NCBI RefSeq assembly: GCF_015207285.1
Contig: NZ_JADEXD010000036.1
Coordinates: 1 to 46,860, forward strand
DNA from: Tychonema sp. LEGE 07203
GTDB lineage: Bacteria > Cyanobacteriota > Cyanobacteriia > Cyanobacteriales > Microcoleaceae
Length of the DNA: 46,860 nt
Direction: 5' to 3'
Shown: positions 13,996 through 22,933 of the stretch, one piece after another
Layout of the letters: each line of letters begins with the position of its first letter
Position numbering within the stretch: position 1 is the first letter of the stretch
Translations under genes and position numbers: made by a program
Notes under the pieces: generated by a model
Told to the model about the DNA's origin: nothing
The model's database searches: none
The model's input: only the letters and a program-made list of their open reading frames with translations

Positions 13996-15615
13996 ATGAA
14001 TGTAATTTGGTTACTGTTAAAAGCTTCTTGGTTAAATGTTTCCATCGCCATACTCACTGGCTTAATCAGCGGCGGTTGCAGCGCTATGTTAATTTCCCTA
14101 ATTAACCGCGCCATCAGCGATAATTCTAATGCTAATTTAGTCTGGTATTTTGCGGGATTGGCAATCTTGGCTCTTTTGAGCGGCTTTGTCTCTCAATTTT
14201 TGTTAATCTATCTCTCTCAAGAAGCGGTTTATAACCTGCGTCTGAGTTTGAGTCGCGGCATTTTGTCTACTCCCTTGCGGAATTTGGAAGAGTTGGGCGC
14301 TAACCGCTTGCTGGCAACTTTGACTGATGATGTGGGAACTCTTTCTAATACTATATTTCTGATTCCTTTTCTCTGTGTTGATATCGCTGTTGTTGTCGGC
14401 TGCTTAGCTTATTTAAGCACGATTTCTGGCACGGTTTTTGTGGTAGTATTTGGTTTCCTGGTGCTGATGATTGGCACCATACAACTGCTGCTCAATAAAA
14501 TGCGGAAATTCTTCGATTTAGCTAGAGAAGAACAAGATGTATTGTTTAAGCATTTTCGCAGCATTACTGACGGAATTAAGGAACTAAAACTGCATTATTT
14601 GCGCCGCCAAGAGTTTTTTACGGAAGAGTTGCAGGTGAGTGCTGATGCTTCCCGCAATTATAATGTGACTGCTTTGAATACTGGTGCGGTTGCGATTGGA
14701 GTTGGGCAGTTGCTGTTTTTTATGTTAATGGGTTTGCTGTTATTTGCCTTGCCAAAGTTTGTGCCAGTTTCTACTCCTGTTTTGTCGGCGTACATTCTGA
14801 CAAGTACCTATTTGATGTCTCCGTTTCAAAATATTTTGCAAAGGTTGCCGGCGATTTTTCGTGCTAATACTTCTGTGGAAAAAATACAGAGAATGGGATT
14901 GGCTTTGGCGAGTCAAGCTGAGATAAGTTCGGCGGTTAAAATGGTGGAAAATTCTGATTGGCAGACTCTTGAATTAAAGGGGGCAACTCACAGCTATCCG
15001 GGAGATAAAGAAGACAGCAATTTTATTTTGGGCGAACTGAATTTGAAGTTTCATCCGGGTGAGTTGGTGTTTATAATTGGCGGCAACGGCAGCGGCAAGT
15101 CTACTTTGGCTAAGTTGATTACTGGTTTGTATATTCCTGAATCGGGAGAAATTCTCTTAGACGGACAGCCGATTACCGATGGGAATCGAGAGTGGTACAG
15201 GCAGCATTTTTCTGTTATATTTTCTGATTTCTATTTGTTCGATCGCCTTTTGGGGATGGCTAACCACGATTTGGACAAGCAGGCGGCTGAATATTTGCGA
15301 GAGTTTCATTTGGACAAGAAAGTTGAGGTGAAAGATGGCGTTTTGTCAACTACGGCTTTGTCTCAGGGACAGCGAAAACGGCTGGCTTTGCTGACGGCTT
15401 ATTTGGAAGATAGGCCGATTTATTTGTTTGATGAGTGGGCTTCGGATCAAGACCCGTTTTTTCGGGATATTTTTTACAAGCAGTTGTTACCTGAGTTGAA
15501 GCGGCGGGGGAAAACGGTGTTTGTTATCAGTCACGACGATCGCTATTTTGATTTAGCCGATCGCGCAATTAAACTAGATTACGGTAAAATTGAGTATGAC
15601 CGACAATATTCCTAG
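13996..15615 (+). CDS. Cyclic-peptide-type ABC exporter, fused permease and ATPase
   Basis: A 539-residue half-transporter. About six membrane helices occupy residues 1-300 and an ATPase domain follows. Walker A is GGNGSGKST (near 369-377), the signature is LSQGQRKRL and Walker B is YLFDEWASDQDP. The unusual DEWASDQD is typical of the YojI/PvdE-like 'cyclic peptide export' family rather than of MsbA-type exporters. The likely substrate is a small peptide or siderophore precursor, but no biosynthetic gene is nearby. The next gene, a GNAT, overlaps by 20 bases, so the two are translationally coupled. Confidence 0.9.
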   Translation: MNVIWLLLKASWLNVSIAILTGLISGGCSAMLISLINRAISDNSNANLVWYFAGLAILALLSGFVSQFLLIYLSQEAVYNLRLSLSRGILSTPLRNLEELGANRLLATLTDDVGTLSNTIFLIPFLCVDIAVVVGCLAYLSTISGTVFVVVFGFLVLMIGTIQLLLNKMRKFFDLAREEQDVLFKHFRSITDGIKELKLHYLRRQEFFTEELQVSADASRNYNVTALNTGAVAIGVGQLLFFMLMGLLLFALPKFVPVSTPVLSAYILTSTYLMSPFQNILQRLPAIFRANTSVEKIQRMGLALASQAEISSAVKMVENSDWQTLELKGATHSYPGDKEDSNFILGELNLKFHPGELVFIIGGNGSGKSTLAKLITGLYIPESGEILLDGQPITDGNREWYRQHFSVIFSDFYLFDRLLGMANHDLDKQAAEYLREFHLDKKVEVKDGVLSTTALSQGQRKRLALLTAYLEDRPIYLFDEWASDQDPFFRDIFYKQLLPELKRRGKTVFVISHDDRYFDLADRAIKLDYGKIEYDRQYS

Positions 15616-16045
15616 GTATCGAATTGTCGAGACTTTGACGGAAAATCAGGTTTCCGACTTGATGGACTTGTACAAAAACGAGTTTTGGTGCGACAAGCGG
15701 AGGCGGGAGGATGTGCTGAAAATGCTCGCCGCTACTGATGTTATCATTGGTTTGGTCGATGAGGACGATGGCGTCCCGCCCCGCAAGCTACGGCTAATTG
15801 CTTTTAGTCGCGTTATCACCGATTTTGTGTACAGAGCGATGATTTTTGATGTCATTGTCAAGCCGACACACAGAAAGACGGGACTAGGTGCAGTGTTGAT
15901 GGATGCAGTTGTAAATCATCCAAAATTACAAGCAGTTGAAACATTAGCGCTTAACTGTTTGCCGCAGATGATTCCGTTTTACAAACGGTGGGGCTTTACC
16001 GATAACATGGGGGACATTAAGTCTGTGAGGCGAAGAAAACCTTAA
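15596..16045 (+). CDS. GNAT-family N-acetyltransferase
   Basis: A 149-residue GNAT protein. Motif A reads VKPTHRKTGLGAVLMDAVV and motif B has MIPFYKRWGF. The ATG at 15596 lies inside the end of the ABC exporter gene, so the pair is translationally coupled. That coupling suggests the acetyltransferase modifies the exporter's cargo or a related amine, which is an inference from context only. No other gene follows on this strand for 1.5 kb. Confidence 0.88.
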   Translation: MTDNIPRYRIVETLTENQVSDLMDLYKNEFWCDKRRREDVLKMLAATDVIIGLVDEDDGVPPRKLRLIAFSRVITDFVYRAMIFDVIVKPTHRKTGLGAVLMDAVVNHPKLQAVETLALNCLPQMIPFYKRWGFTDNMGDIKSVRRRKP

Positions 16046-16146
16046 GATTAGTTTATGTTCTTCCCTCTGCATTGCATCAGCGTTTATCGATGTTTATCTG
16101 CAGTAAAAAAAATACCTAACAAATAGTGTTAATATTGGTATAATTT

Positions 16147-16503
16147 CTAACTTCCCAACTTTGCCTTCAGCACATCTTCTGTGTCTCTAAAACCTACTAA
16201 AACAGCGGTTCCATCTTTAACAAAAAGAGGGCGCTTCAGCAGCATCGCATCCTTCGCAAAAGCCTCAATCCACTCTTCACTCGTCCACTCTTGCTTGTCG
16301 TCGCCCAAAGCGCGGTAAGACTGACCGGATGTATTTCGCATGGGTTTAAAACCTAAATAATTCACCCAGTTTGCGATTGTTTCACGGGTCGGAGGTTGTT
16401 CTTTTGTGTTAATGAATTCGTATGTGATACCGCTATCTTTGAGCCACTGGAAAGCTTTTTTACAAGTTCCGCAGTTAGGAATTCCGTAAACTTGAATTGA
16501 CAT
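16147..16503 (-). CDS. ArsC/Spx/MgsR-family thioredoxin-fold protein
   Basis: A 118-residue protein with the N-terminal CGTCKKAFQWL motif (Cys at residues 11 and 14) and the ArsC-family signature FKPMRNTSGQSYR near residues 52-64. A family-typical KRPLFVKDGTAVLVGF lies near residues 89-104. Members include Spx-like regulators and thioredoxin-coupled arsenate reductases; the sequence favours the small YffB/Spx-like branch. No ars genes are nearby, so an arsenic role is not supported. Convergent with the GNAT gene at 15596. Confidence 0.85.
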   Translation of the reverse strand: MSIQVYGIPNCGTCKKAFQWLKDSGITYEFINTKEQPPTRETIANWVNYLGFKPMRNTSGQSYRALGDDKQEWTSEEWIEAFAKDAMLLKRPLFVKDGTAVLVGFRDTEDVLKAKLGS

Positions 16504-16525
16504 AATATTTGGGAATTAGTTAGTT

Positions 16526-16730
16526 GTCAGTAGTCAGTAGTCAGTAGTCTTTGGGAAGTAGTCAGCAGTCAGTAATCAGTAGTCTTTGAGAACTGGGAAT
16601 TGTTGATTGACAGTTAATTAATAACAAATAACAACTAACAACTAACAACTAACAACGGACAACTAACAACTAACAACTGCCAACTGCCAACTGCCAACTG
16701 CCAACTGCCAACTGCCAACTAACAACTGAC
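16526..16730. repeat. Heptamer satellite (STRR) region
   Basis: Runs of GTCAGTA (16526-16590) are followed by ACAACTA and CAACTGC units (16630-16730). The last codons and stop of the DUF4332 gene lie inside it. Such 7-bp short tandem repeats are typical of filamentous cyanobacteria. Confidence 0.9.
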
Positions 16731-17159
16731 TAATTTAGCTTGTTGAATCCATTGTTGCACGCGATCGACCGAAGGAGTTAAATCATTGCGCTGCATTGTC
16801 GCTACGTGCAGTCTCAGGATTTGTTGGTGCAACCTCTCCACGGGCATTTGAGCTAATTGAGACGCTGAAGCAACGCCTGCGTGCAGCAACAGCCCGCAAT
16901 ACTGACAGCCTACACTGGGAATGCGAGCCAGCTCTGCCATCGCTACCCATTTGCTTACGTATCGAATGTTAATTTGTAGTTGATGTGCTAGCAACGCTTT
17001 CGCAGCAGGTGTTTTCGTCATCCGAATTAATTGGGCGGTTGTGGTGATGCCGCAGTCTTCTAGTTGAGACTGGTTTTGATTGCTCAATCCCGGTAGGTGT
17101 TCGATCGGCCAGTCGCGTAGTTGCACGGAATTTTTAGGAGCTCTGTGAGAACTTTTCAT
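16719..17159 (-). CDS. DUF4332 domain protein (helix-hairpin-helix type)
   Basis: A 146-residue protein; DUF4332 is a DNA-polymerase-like helix-hairpin-helix fold. Visible are IEHLPGLSNQNQSQLEDCGI near residues 19-38 and a second repeat with LARIPSVGCQYCGLLLHAGV near residues 77-96. It is common and mostly uncharacterised in cyanobacteria. The last codons (VSC) and the TAG stop are provided by the heptamer satellite, so the C-terminus may be recent. Confidence 0.82.
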   Translation of the reverse strand: MKSSHRAPKNSVQLRDWPIEHLPGLSNQNQSQLEDCGITTTAQLIRMTKTPAAKALLAHQLQINIRYVSKWVAMAELARIPSVGCQYCGLLLHAGVASASQLAQMPVERLHQQILRLHVATMQRNDLTPSVDRVQQWIQQAKLVSC

Positions 17160-17559
17160 GTTGTTTTAAGTGGATTTACTTATACTTTAAAGTCTCAAAT
17201 ATCAAACAGTCAATAGAGGCGATCGCTTGTGTCACAAAATCAACAAAAACCCGATCGAGAATTTTTGCCGATCGCCCCTGTTGCCACAGGCAATGTTAAT
17301 TACTTATCCAGTAGCAGTTTCAGGCTTTTTGTAGTCGCAGTTTGGGAAGGTTGTTGCCGCAGAAGATCGGGTCGCAAATGAGGACAAAAATCCTAAAAAA
17401 AGACAGTGGAAAAGATGGCAGCAATCAATAATATAAAGATTAGACTTTTTGCCAAAGGGCTGCTACATTGGAGGTTAGGACTTTATTTATTTTAAGTCCG
17501 AAAATTAAACAACTTAAGTCCTGACTGCAAACATCACTCAAAATCATTTGTTTTTATCC
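17160..17559. other. 400-bp divergent spacer between the DUF4332 and aminopeptidase genes
   Basis: It should hold divergent promoters. A GGACTT/AAGTCC inverted repeat lies near 17479-17500, with a second AAGTCC near 17515. A 52-codon GTG-started frame at 17229 has no ribosome-binding site and is not called. No other structure stands out. Confidence 0.5.
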
Positions 17560-18948
17560 ATGAAGATTACAAAAGTTGATGATTTGTTAAGAGATGCTTT
17601 AAGCCAAAGGCGGCAAAAACTGGCCGGTTTAATTGATTTTCCGGTAATTCTTTGGTCGGGGCGCAGCATTCCTCGCAATTATCCGGCGCTTACTTTTCCT
17701 TTTCGCGCTAGCAGTCACTTTCTATATTTTGCCGGTTTGCCGTTAGAAAATGCTGCGATTCGCTTAGAAGCGGGCAAATTAGAATTGTTCTTAGATGACG
17801 CACCTGCTAGCAGCACTCTTTGGCACGGAGAAATGCCGAAACGAGCAGAAATTGCTGAACTAATTGGGGCTGATGCTGCTTTCCCGATGACTGAATTAAA
17901 AGCGCGATCGACAAATGCGGCAACGATCGCCCTTCAGGATTCTGTGACTCAGTTGCAACAGCGTGAAATTCTCGATCGCCCCCTTGCACCGTCCAAAGCG
18001 CCAACCGGAATTGACCTAGAATTAACTCAGGCAGTCATATCTCTGCGCCTGAGTCACGATGCAGCCAGTTTGGTCGAATTGCATCAAGCTGCGGCTGTCA
18101 CCGTACAAGCTCACAAAGCGGGGATGGCGGCAACTCGAAATGCTCGAATTGAAGCAGGGGTGCGCGCTGCAATGGAAAGTGCGATCGTCTCGGAAAATAT
18201 GACCTGCGCCTATCCGAGTATAGTCACGGTGCAGGGGGAAGTTCTGCACAGCGAACACTATCACAATCCGCTACAAACAGGAGATTTGCTGCTAGCAGAT
18301 GTCGGTGCAGAAACATCAATGGGATGGGCTGCCGATGTGACTCGCACTTGGCCTGTTTCGGGCAAGTTTTCGCCAACTCAAAGAGCAATTTACGATCTCG
18401 TTTTGGCAGCTCGCGATGCTTGTATAAATAAAATCAATCCCGGCGTGGAATATCAAGATATTCACCTGTTAGCTGCTCGAATTATAGCAGCAGGATTGGT
18501 GGATTTGGGCATCTTGCGGGGCCATGTTGAAGATTTGGTGGAAATGGATGCTCACGCGCTGTTTTTCGTGCACGGAATCGGACATTTAATCGGTTTGGAT
18601 GTTCACGATATGGAAGATTTGGGCGATTTGGCGGGCTATGCAGCCCCCAGAACCCGAAGCAGTCGGTTTGGGTTGGGATTTTTGCGGCTGAATCGAGTTT
18701 TGAGTCCGGGAATGCTGGTATCGATCGAACCGGGATTTTACCAAGTTCCAGCAATTTTGAATAACCCAGAAACTCGCCTCAAATATAAAGACTTCGTAAA
18801 CTGGCACGAGTTGGAAAAATTCGCCGACGTGCGCGGAATACGCATTGAAGATGATATACTTGTTAGCGAACGGGGTAGAGAAGTATTGACAGGGAAATTA
18901 CCAGCGAAAGCTCAGGAAATTGAAGAGTTAGTTGCGGTGAGTGCATAA
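17560..18948 (+). CDS. pepP: Aminopeptidase P family (Xaa-Pro) metallopeptidase
   Basis: A 462-residue two-domain protein. The N-terminal ~150 residues match the aminopeptidase P regulatory domain (FRASSHFLYFAGLP). The C-terminal M24 'pita-bread' domain shows the five metal ligands: Asp in LLADVGAE, Asp in AADVTRTWP, His in HGIGHLIGLDVHD, Glu in SIEPGFY and Glu in GIRIEDD. It removes N-terminal residues ahead of proline. The ATG at 17560 is chosen over an in-frame TTG at 17548. Full length and intact. Confidence 0.93.
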   Translation: MKITKVDDLLRDALSQRRQKLAGLIDFPVILWSGRSIPRNYPALTFPFRASSHFLYFAGLPLENAAIRLEAGKLELFLDDAPASSTLWHGEMPKRAEIAELIGADAAFPMTELKARSTNAATIALQDSVTQLQQREILDRPLAPSKAPTGIDLELTQAVISLRLSHDAASLVELHQAAAVTVQAHKAGMAATRNARIEAGVRAAMESAIVSENMTCAYPSIVTVQGEVLHSEHYHNPLQTGDLLLADVGAETSMGWAADVTRTWPVSGKFSPTQRAIYDLVLAARDACINKINPGVEYQDIHLLAARIIAAGLVDLGILRGHVEDLVEMDAHALFFVHGIGHLIGLDVHDMEDLGDLAGYAAPRTRSSRFGLGFLRLNRVLSPGMLVSIEPGFYQVPAILNNPETRLKYKDFVNWHELEKFADVRGIRIEDDILVSERGREVLTGKLPAKAQEIEELVAVSA

Positions 18949-18990
18949 GTATCGATCGCAGTTCAATCAGGCGTAAAAAGATAAATAAAC

Positions 18991-20676
18991 ATGAATAAAG
19001 CTTGGCAAACAGGTATTTTGATTCTCGTTGAAAAACTGGCATCAAAAATCCAAAAATTCGCCGCAAGGAGACTTGCGCGCATTTTTCGCAACCGTGTATC
19101 CTCGCCGCCGCCGATGCAAGCTGCACCTTTGCCAAGCAACGAAGAAGAGAGACTAAAAGCACTTCACCGCTACAATGTTCTCGATACAGATGCTGACGAA
19201 GCTTTTGACGATCTAACAGCTTTAGCATCCTATATTTGCGGCACTCCGATTGCTTTAGTCAGCTTAGTAGATGCTAACCGACAGTGGTTTAAGTCAAAAG
19301 TTGGTTTGGACGCGCCAGAAACTCCGAGAGAAATAGCGTTTTGCTCTCATGCTATTTTAAATCCCAACGAATTGCTAGTTATACCCAATGCTTTAGAAGA
19401 CGATCGCTTTGCGGGGAATCCGCTAGTAACTTCCAATCCCAATATTCGGTTTTATGCAGGAGCACCGCTAGTAACTCCTCAAGGTTTCCCGATCGGCACT
19501 TTGTGCGCGATAGATACAGTCCCCCGCGATCTCAGCCCAGCCCAACTAGAAGCGCTGCGGACTTTAGGAAGGCAAGTTATTAGCCAAATGGAGTTGCGAA
19601 TTAATTATGGCAAATTAAAGCGCGCGCAGTTCAGACAAAAACAAGTTGAAGCAAAACTCCGTTCTACTGACGAGCAAATTGTTAATTTTTTAGAAGGAAT
19701 GAGCGATGCTTTTTTTGCTCTCGACCTTCAGTGGCAGTTTACTTATGTCAATTACAAAGCATCGCAATTTTTGCAGCGTTCGCCCGAAGAACTTTTTGGT
19801 AAAAATTTTTGGGAAGAGTTTCCTGATTTAATCAGTGCGGTATTTTATGAAGAGTGCCACGAAGCTGTAGCCAAACAAGTGGGAGTGAGTTTTGACAAAT
19901 ATTACCGTCCCTTAAGAGTGTGGTTTGAAGTCCGGGCTTTTCCCAGTCACGACGGCATTTCTGTATTTTTTCACGACATCACCAAGCGCAAAAAAATGCA
20001 ATCGGCACTCAGGAAAGAACAGAAAAAAACTGAGGATTTACTGCTCAATATTTTGCCAGAACCGATTGCCGACAGGTTGCGGCACGAACCGGGGGTAATT
20101 GCAGACAAGTTTGAAAAAGCAACTATTCTTTTTGCTGATTTGGTGAATTTTACCCAAATTTCTACCACTATGTCTGCAACTAAATTAGTACACTTGCTGA
20201 ATGAGATTTTTTCGACTTTTGACAAACTGACTGATAAGCACGGGTTAGAAAAAATTAAGACGATTGGGGACGCTTACATGGTAGCGGGCGGTATTCCCGT
20301 CGAACGCCCGGATCACGCAGAGGCGATCGCCGAAATGGCACTGGATATGCTAGTAGCAATTCAGGAATTAAATGTGCAGCTAGAGGCGAATTTTGAGCTC
20401 CGCATCGGGATTAATAGCGGCCCGGTGGTGGCGGGGGTAATCGGTACTAAAAAATTCATTTACGATTTGTGGGGAAATGCGGTGAATACAGCCAGCCGCA
20501 TGGAATCTCACGGCATTCCGGGCCGCATTCAAGTCAGCCACTATACTCATAAGTTGCTGCAGGATAAATATGAATTTGAAGAGCGCGGCTTGATTGAGAT
20601 TAAAGGGAAAGGGGAAATGCGGACTTATTGGCTGACGGGCAGGAAAACAGTAAGGGAGATGGAAATCTCAGAGTAA
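18991..20676 (+). CDS. Class III adenylate/guanylate cyclase with GAF and PAS domains
   Basis: A 561-residue signalling protein. The N-terminal ~35 residues are a basic amphipathic helix. A GAF domain (residues ~50-200, with FCSHAIL) and a PAS domain (residues ~225-330) follow, then the catalytic domain. Catalytic metal Asp residues lie in LFADLVNF and TIGDAYM; the transition-state pair is in [10 protein letters not shown]. Lys in [10 protein letters not shown] and Asp in YDLWGNAVN favour ATP over GTP, so cAMP is the likely product. No membrane helix is visible. A 42-base gap separates it from pepP. Confidence 0.92.
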   Translation: MNKAWQTGILILVEKLASKIQKFAARRLARIFRNRVSSPPPMQAAPLPSNEEERLKALHRYNVLDTDADEAFDDLTALASYICGTPIALVSLVDANRQWFKSKVGLDAPETPREIAFCSHAILNPNELLVIPNALEDDRFAGNPLVTSNPNIRFYAGAPLVTPQGFPIGTLCAIDTVPRDLSPAQLEALRTLGRQVISQMELRINYGKLKRAQFRQKQVEAKLRSTDEQIVNFLEGMSDAFFALDLQWQFTYVNYKASQFLQRSPEELFGKNFWEEFPDLISAVFYEECHEAVAKQVGVSFDKYYRPLRVWFEVRAFPSHDGISVFFHDITKRKKMQSALRKEQKKTEDLLLNILPEPIADRLRHEPGVIADKFEKATILFADLVNFTQISTTMSATKLVHLLNEIFSTFDKLTDKHGLEKIKTIGDAYMVAGGIPVERPDHAEAIAEMALDMLVAIQELNVQLEANFELRIGINSGPVVAGVIGTKKFIYDLWGNAVNTASRMESHGIPGRIQVSHYTHKLLQDKYEFEERGLIEIKGKGEMRTYWLTGRKTVREMEISE

Positions 20677-20883
20677 ATAAAACTAAGACTTGAAAGTACC
20701 TGATTGTTGAGGGAAACTCCGGAGGCTGCGATCGATCGCCTCTTCGACCCGATCGCCAGCCAAGCAAAACGACAGTAACATATCGACCAAATCAGATTAT
20801 GCTATACACAGAGATATCCGAGCAATCCCGCGCGGTACTCAACATTATAAAAATACTAAGTTGAAGTCCTCGGAGCCTTTAAT

Positions 20884-21867
20884 ATGGTTCAATTTCATAT
20901 TCAAACAGATAGCGACATCCCCGCATCCACCCAACTATTCAATCAAATCAGGTTTGCGATCGCCTCGCGCCAGTTTCCGCCCGGACACCGCTTGCCCAGT
21001 ACCAGACAACTAGCCATGCAGACGGGTTTGCACCGCAACACCATCAGCAAAGTATACCGACAGCTAGAAAATACCGGACTGGTAGAGGCCCAAGCCGGAT
21101 CTGGCATTTACGTCCGCGCTCAAGGCCACGAAGGCGGCAGCAAACTCAAATCCGCGATCCTCGAAGAATATCCCCTCGCTAACAGAATAGTTCAAGAAAG
21201 TATGGATCAACTGCTGGGACAGGGCTGTACGCTCAACCAAGCGAGGGAATTATTTTTGGCCGAAATTGACTGGCGGCTCCGGTGCAGCGCCCGAGTCGTC
21301 GTCACAGCCCCCACAGAAGACATCGGCGTGGGCGAGCTGATGGCGAAAGAACTCGAACAAGCTCTCCGCATTCCCATACAATTAGTGCCGATGGAACAGC
21401 TAGGTACTTTTTTGGATCAAATTTCTTCGGGAACTGTGATCACGAGTCGATATTTTATCGGAGAAGCAGAATCAATTTCGGCGCCGCGTTCGGTGCGAGT
21501 CATTCCCGTAGACATTTACGACTACGATCGGGAAATCCAGCTTGTGGGGGGTTTGCCGAAAGATAGTTATTTGGGTTTAGTCAGCTTGAGTCCGGGAATG
21601 CTGCGATCGACTGAAGTGATCATCCACAGCATCCGGGGCGAGGATTTGCTGGTGATGACGGCTTTGCTGTCGGATACCTACAAGATTAACTCGATCGTGC
21701 GATCGGCAAGAACAATTTTCTGCGACCAACCGAGTTTTGCTACAGTAAAAGCTGCCATTAACGCTGCCAGAGAGGATCTGATTCGTCCCCCGCAACTGAT
21801 ATGCTCTGAAAATTACATCGGCTCTAAGTCAATTAATTTGCTCAAGCGCGAGTTGGGCTTGGGGTAA
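20884..21867 (+). CDS. GntR-family transcriptional regulator
   Basis: A 327-residue protein. The N-terminal winged helix is of GntR type (PGHRLPSTRQLAMQTGLHRN near residues 37-56). The large C-terminal domain is not an aminotransferase or FadR domain; it resembles the sensor domain shared by a cyanobacterial GntR group. A 207-base spacer ahead of it carries a TATGCTATAC sequence that could be a -10 region. The target is unknown. Confidence 0.88.
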   Translation: MVQFHIQTDSDIPASTQLFNQIRFAIASRQFPPGHRLPSTRQLAMQTGLHRNTISKVYRQLENTGLVEAQAGSGIYVRAQGHEGGSKLKSAILEEYPLANRIVQESMDQLLGQGCTLNQARELFLAEIDWRLRCSARVVVTAPTEDIGVGELMAKELEQALRIPIQLVPMEQLGTFLDQISSGTVITSRYFIGEAESISAPRSVRVIPVDIYDYDREIQLVGGLPKDSYLGLVSLSPGMLRSTEVIIHSIRGEDLLVMTALLSDTYKINSIVRSARTIFCDQPSFATVKAAINAAREDLIRPPQLICSENYIGSKSINLLKRELGLG

Positions 21868-21874
21868 GTCAGTT

Positions 21875-22122
21875 GGCAGTTGACAGTTGACAGTTGACAG
21901 TTGACAGTTGGTAGGGGCGGTGGATGGTGCGTGCGGGCCCTCTTAGTTGACAGTTGGCAGTTGACAGGAAAGCAGTTGTTATTTGTTAACTGTTGACTGT
22001 TAACAGTCAACAGTCATTAGTTAATTCCCATTCCCAATGACTACTAACAATTAACAACTAACAATTAACAACTAACAACTGACAACTGACAACTGACTAC
22101 TGACTACTGACTAATTACCAAT
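21875..22122. repeat. Heptamer satellite region with an embedded GC-rich repeat
   Basis: GTTGACA units (21880-21910) flank a GC-rich 32-bp repeat at 21911-21942 (GTAGGGGCGGTGGATGGTGC and on). Further units, including TAACAACTAACAA and CTGACAACTGAC, run to 22122. It separates the GntR and nitroreductase genes. Confidence 0.9.
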
Positions 22123-22134
22123 AACCAATAACCC

Positions 22135-22809
22135 ATGCCAATTGAAATCCAACCCTCAATTAATGTTAAAAGTGCGATCGAAAGCCGGCGGGCCGCCCGC
22201 AGCTTCAAGCCCGATCGAATTCCCCCGGCAATATTGGCAGAGATTTTGCGCTTGGGAGTGCGATCGCCCTCCGGTTACAACTTGCAGCCTTGGCGGTTTA
22301 TCGTACTCCAAGACCAAGCCAGCAAAGAAAAATTAAAAACTTGCGCCTTCGACCAGCGCCAAGTGGTAGAAGCCCCAATCGTGTTAATCTGTTGTGGCGA
22401 TCGGCGCGCCGCCGAGCCCGAAAACACCGAAGCCGTCATCGAATTGGGCAAAGCTGCAGGCGCAATGAATGAAAACTTAGCCGGTTATATGCGCCAAGCA
22501 ATCCCGCAATTGTTCGAGAACCGTCCCTGTTTCGATTCTCTAGAAACTTGGACAAACAGACATACAATGCTCGCAGTAGCTCACTTAATGATTGCAGCTA
22601 AAAGCTTTGGAGTAGATAGTTGTCCGATGGAAGGTTTTGTCAGCGCTAAGGTGAAAGAAGCTTTTCAAATTCCCGAACAAGTAGATGTTTGCTGTTTGCT
22701 ACCGCTTGGTTATGCAGCAGAACCTTTCAAACAATACGGCGGGCGTTTTGATACGGCTCAAGTTTATTACAGCGAAAGTTATGGAAAAGAGTTGCAACTG
22801 GAGACTTAA
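22135..22809 (+). CDS. Nitroreductase-family flavoprotein
   Basis: A 224-residue protein of the FMN-dependent nitroreductase fold. Landmarks are the FMN-contact RRAARSFKPDRI near residues 18-29, the phosphate and flavin contacts RSPSGYNLQPWRFIVL near residues 43-58 and a C-terminal LPLGYAAEP. It may reduce nitro compounds or quinones with NAD(P)H; the physiological substrate is not known. It stands alone between two repeat-rich spacers. Confidence 0.92.
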   Translation: MPIEIQPSINVKSAIESRRAARSFKPDRIPPAILAEILRLGVRSPSGYNLQPWRFIVLQDQASKEKLKTCAFDQRQVVEAPIVLICCGDRRAAEPENTEAVIELGKAAGAMNENLAGYMRQAIPQLFENRPCFDSLETWTNRHTMLAVAHLMIAAKSFGVDSCPMEGFVSAKVKEAFQIPEQVDVCCLLPLGYAAEPFKQYGGRFDTAQVYYSESYGKELQLET

Positions 22810-22933
22810 GAGTTAAGATTTGGATGACCGGGTAGGTCTCAAAGTTCAAATCAATCAAAAAAACCGATATTTTCGCAATCGGAAACCTAAAATCTAAAAT
22901 CGCCAGCGGTGAGAGCAGACAGAGGAGCAAAGT

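Noticed and set aside
17229..17387. A 52-codon GTG frame in the spacer before the aminopeptidase.
   Set aside because: No ribosome-binding site or recognisable sequence.
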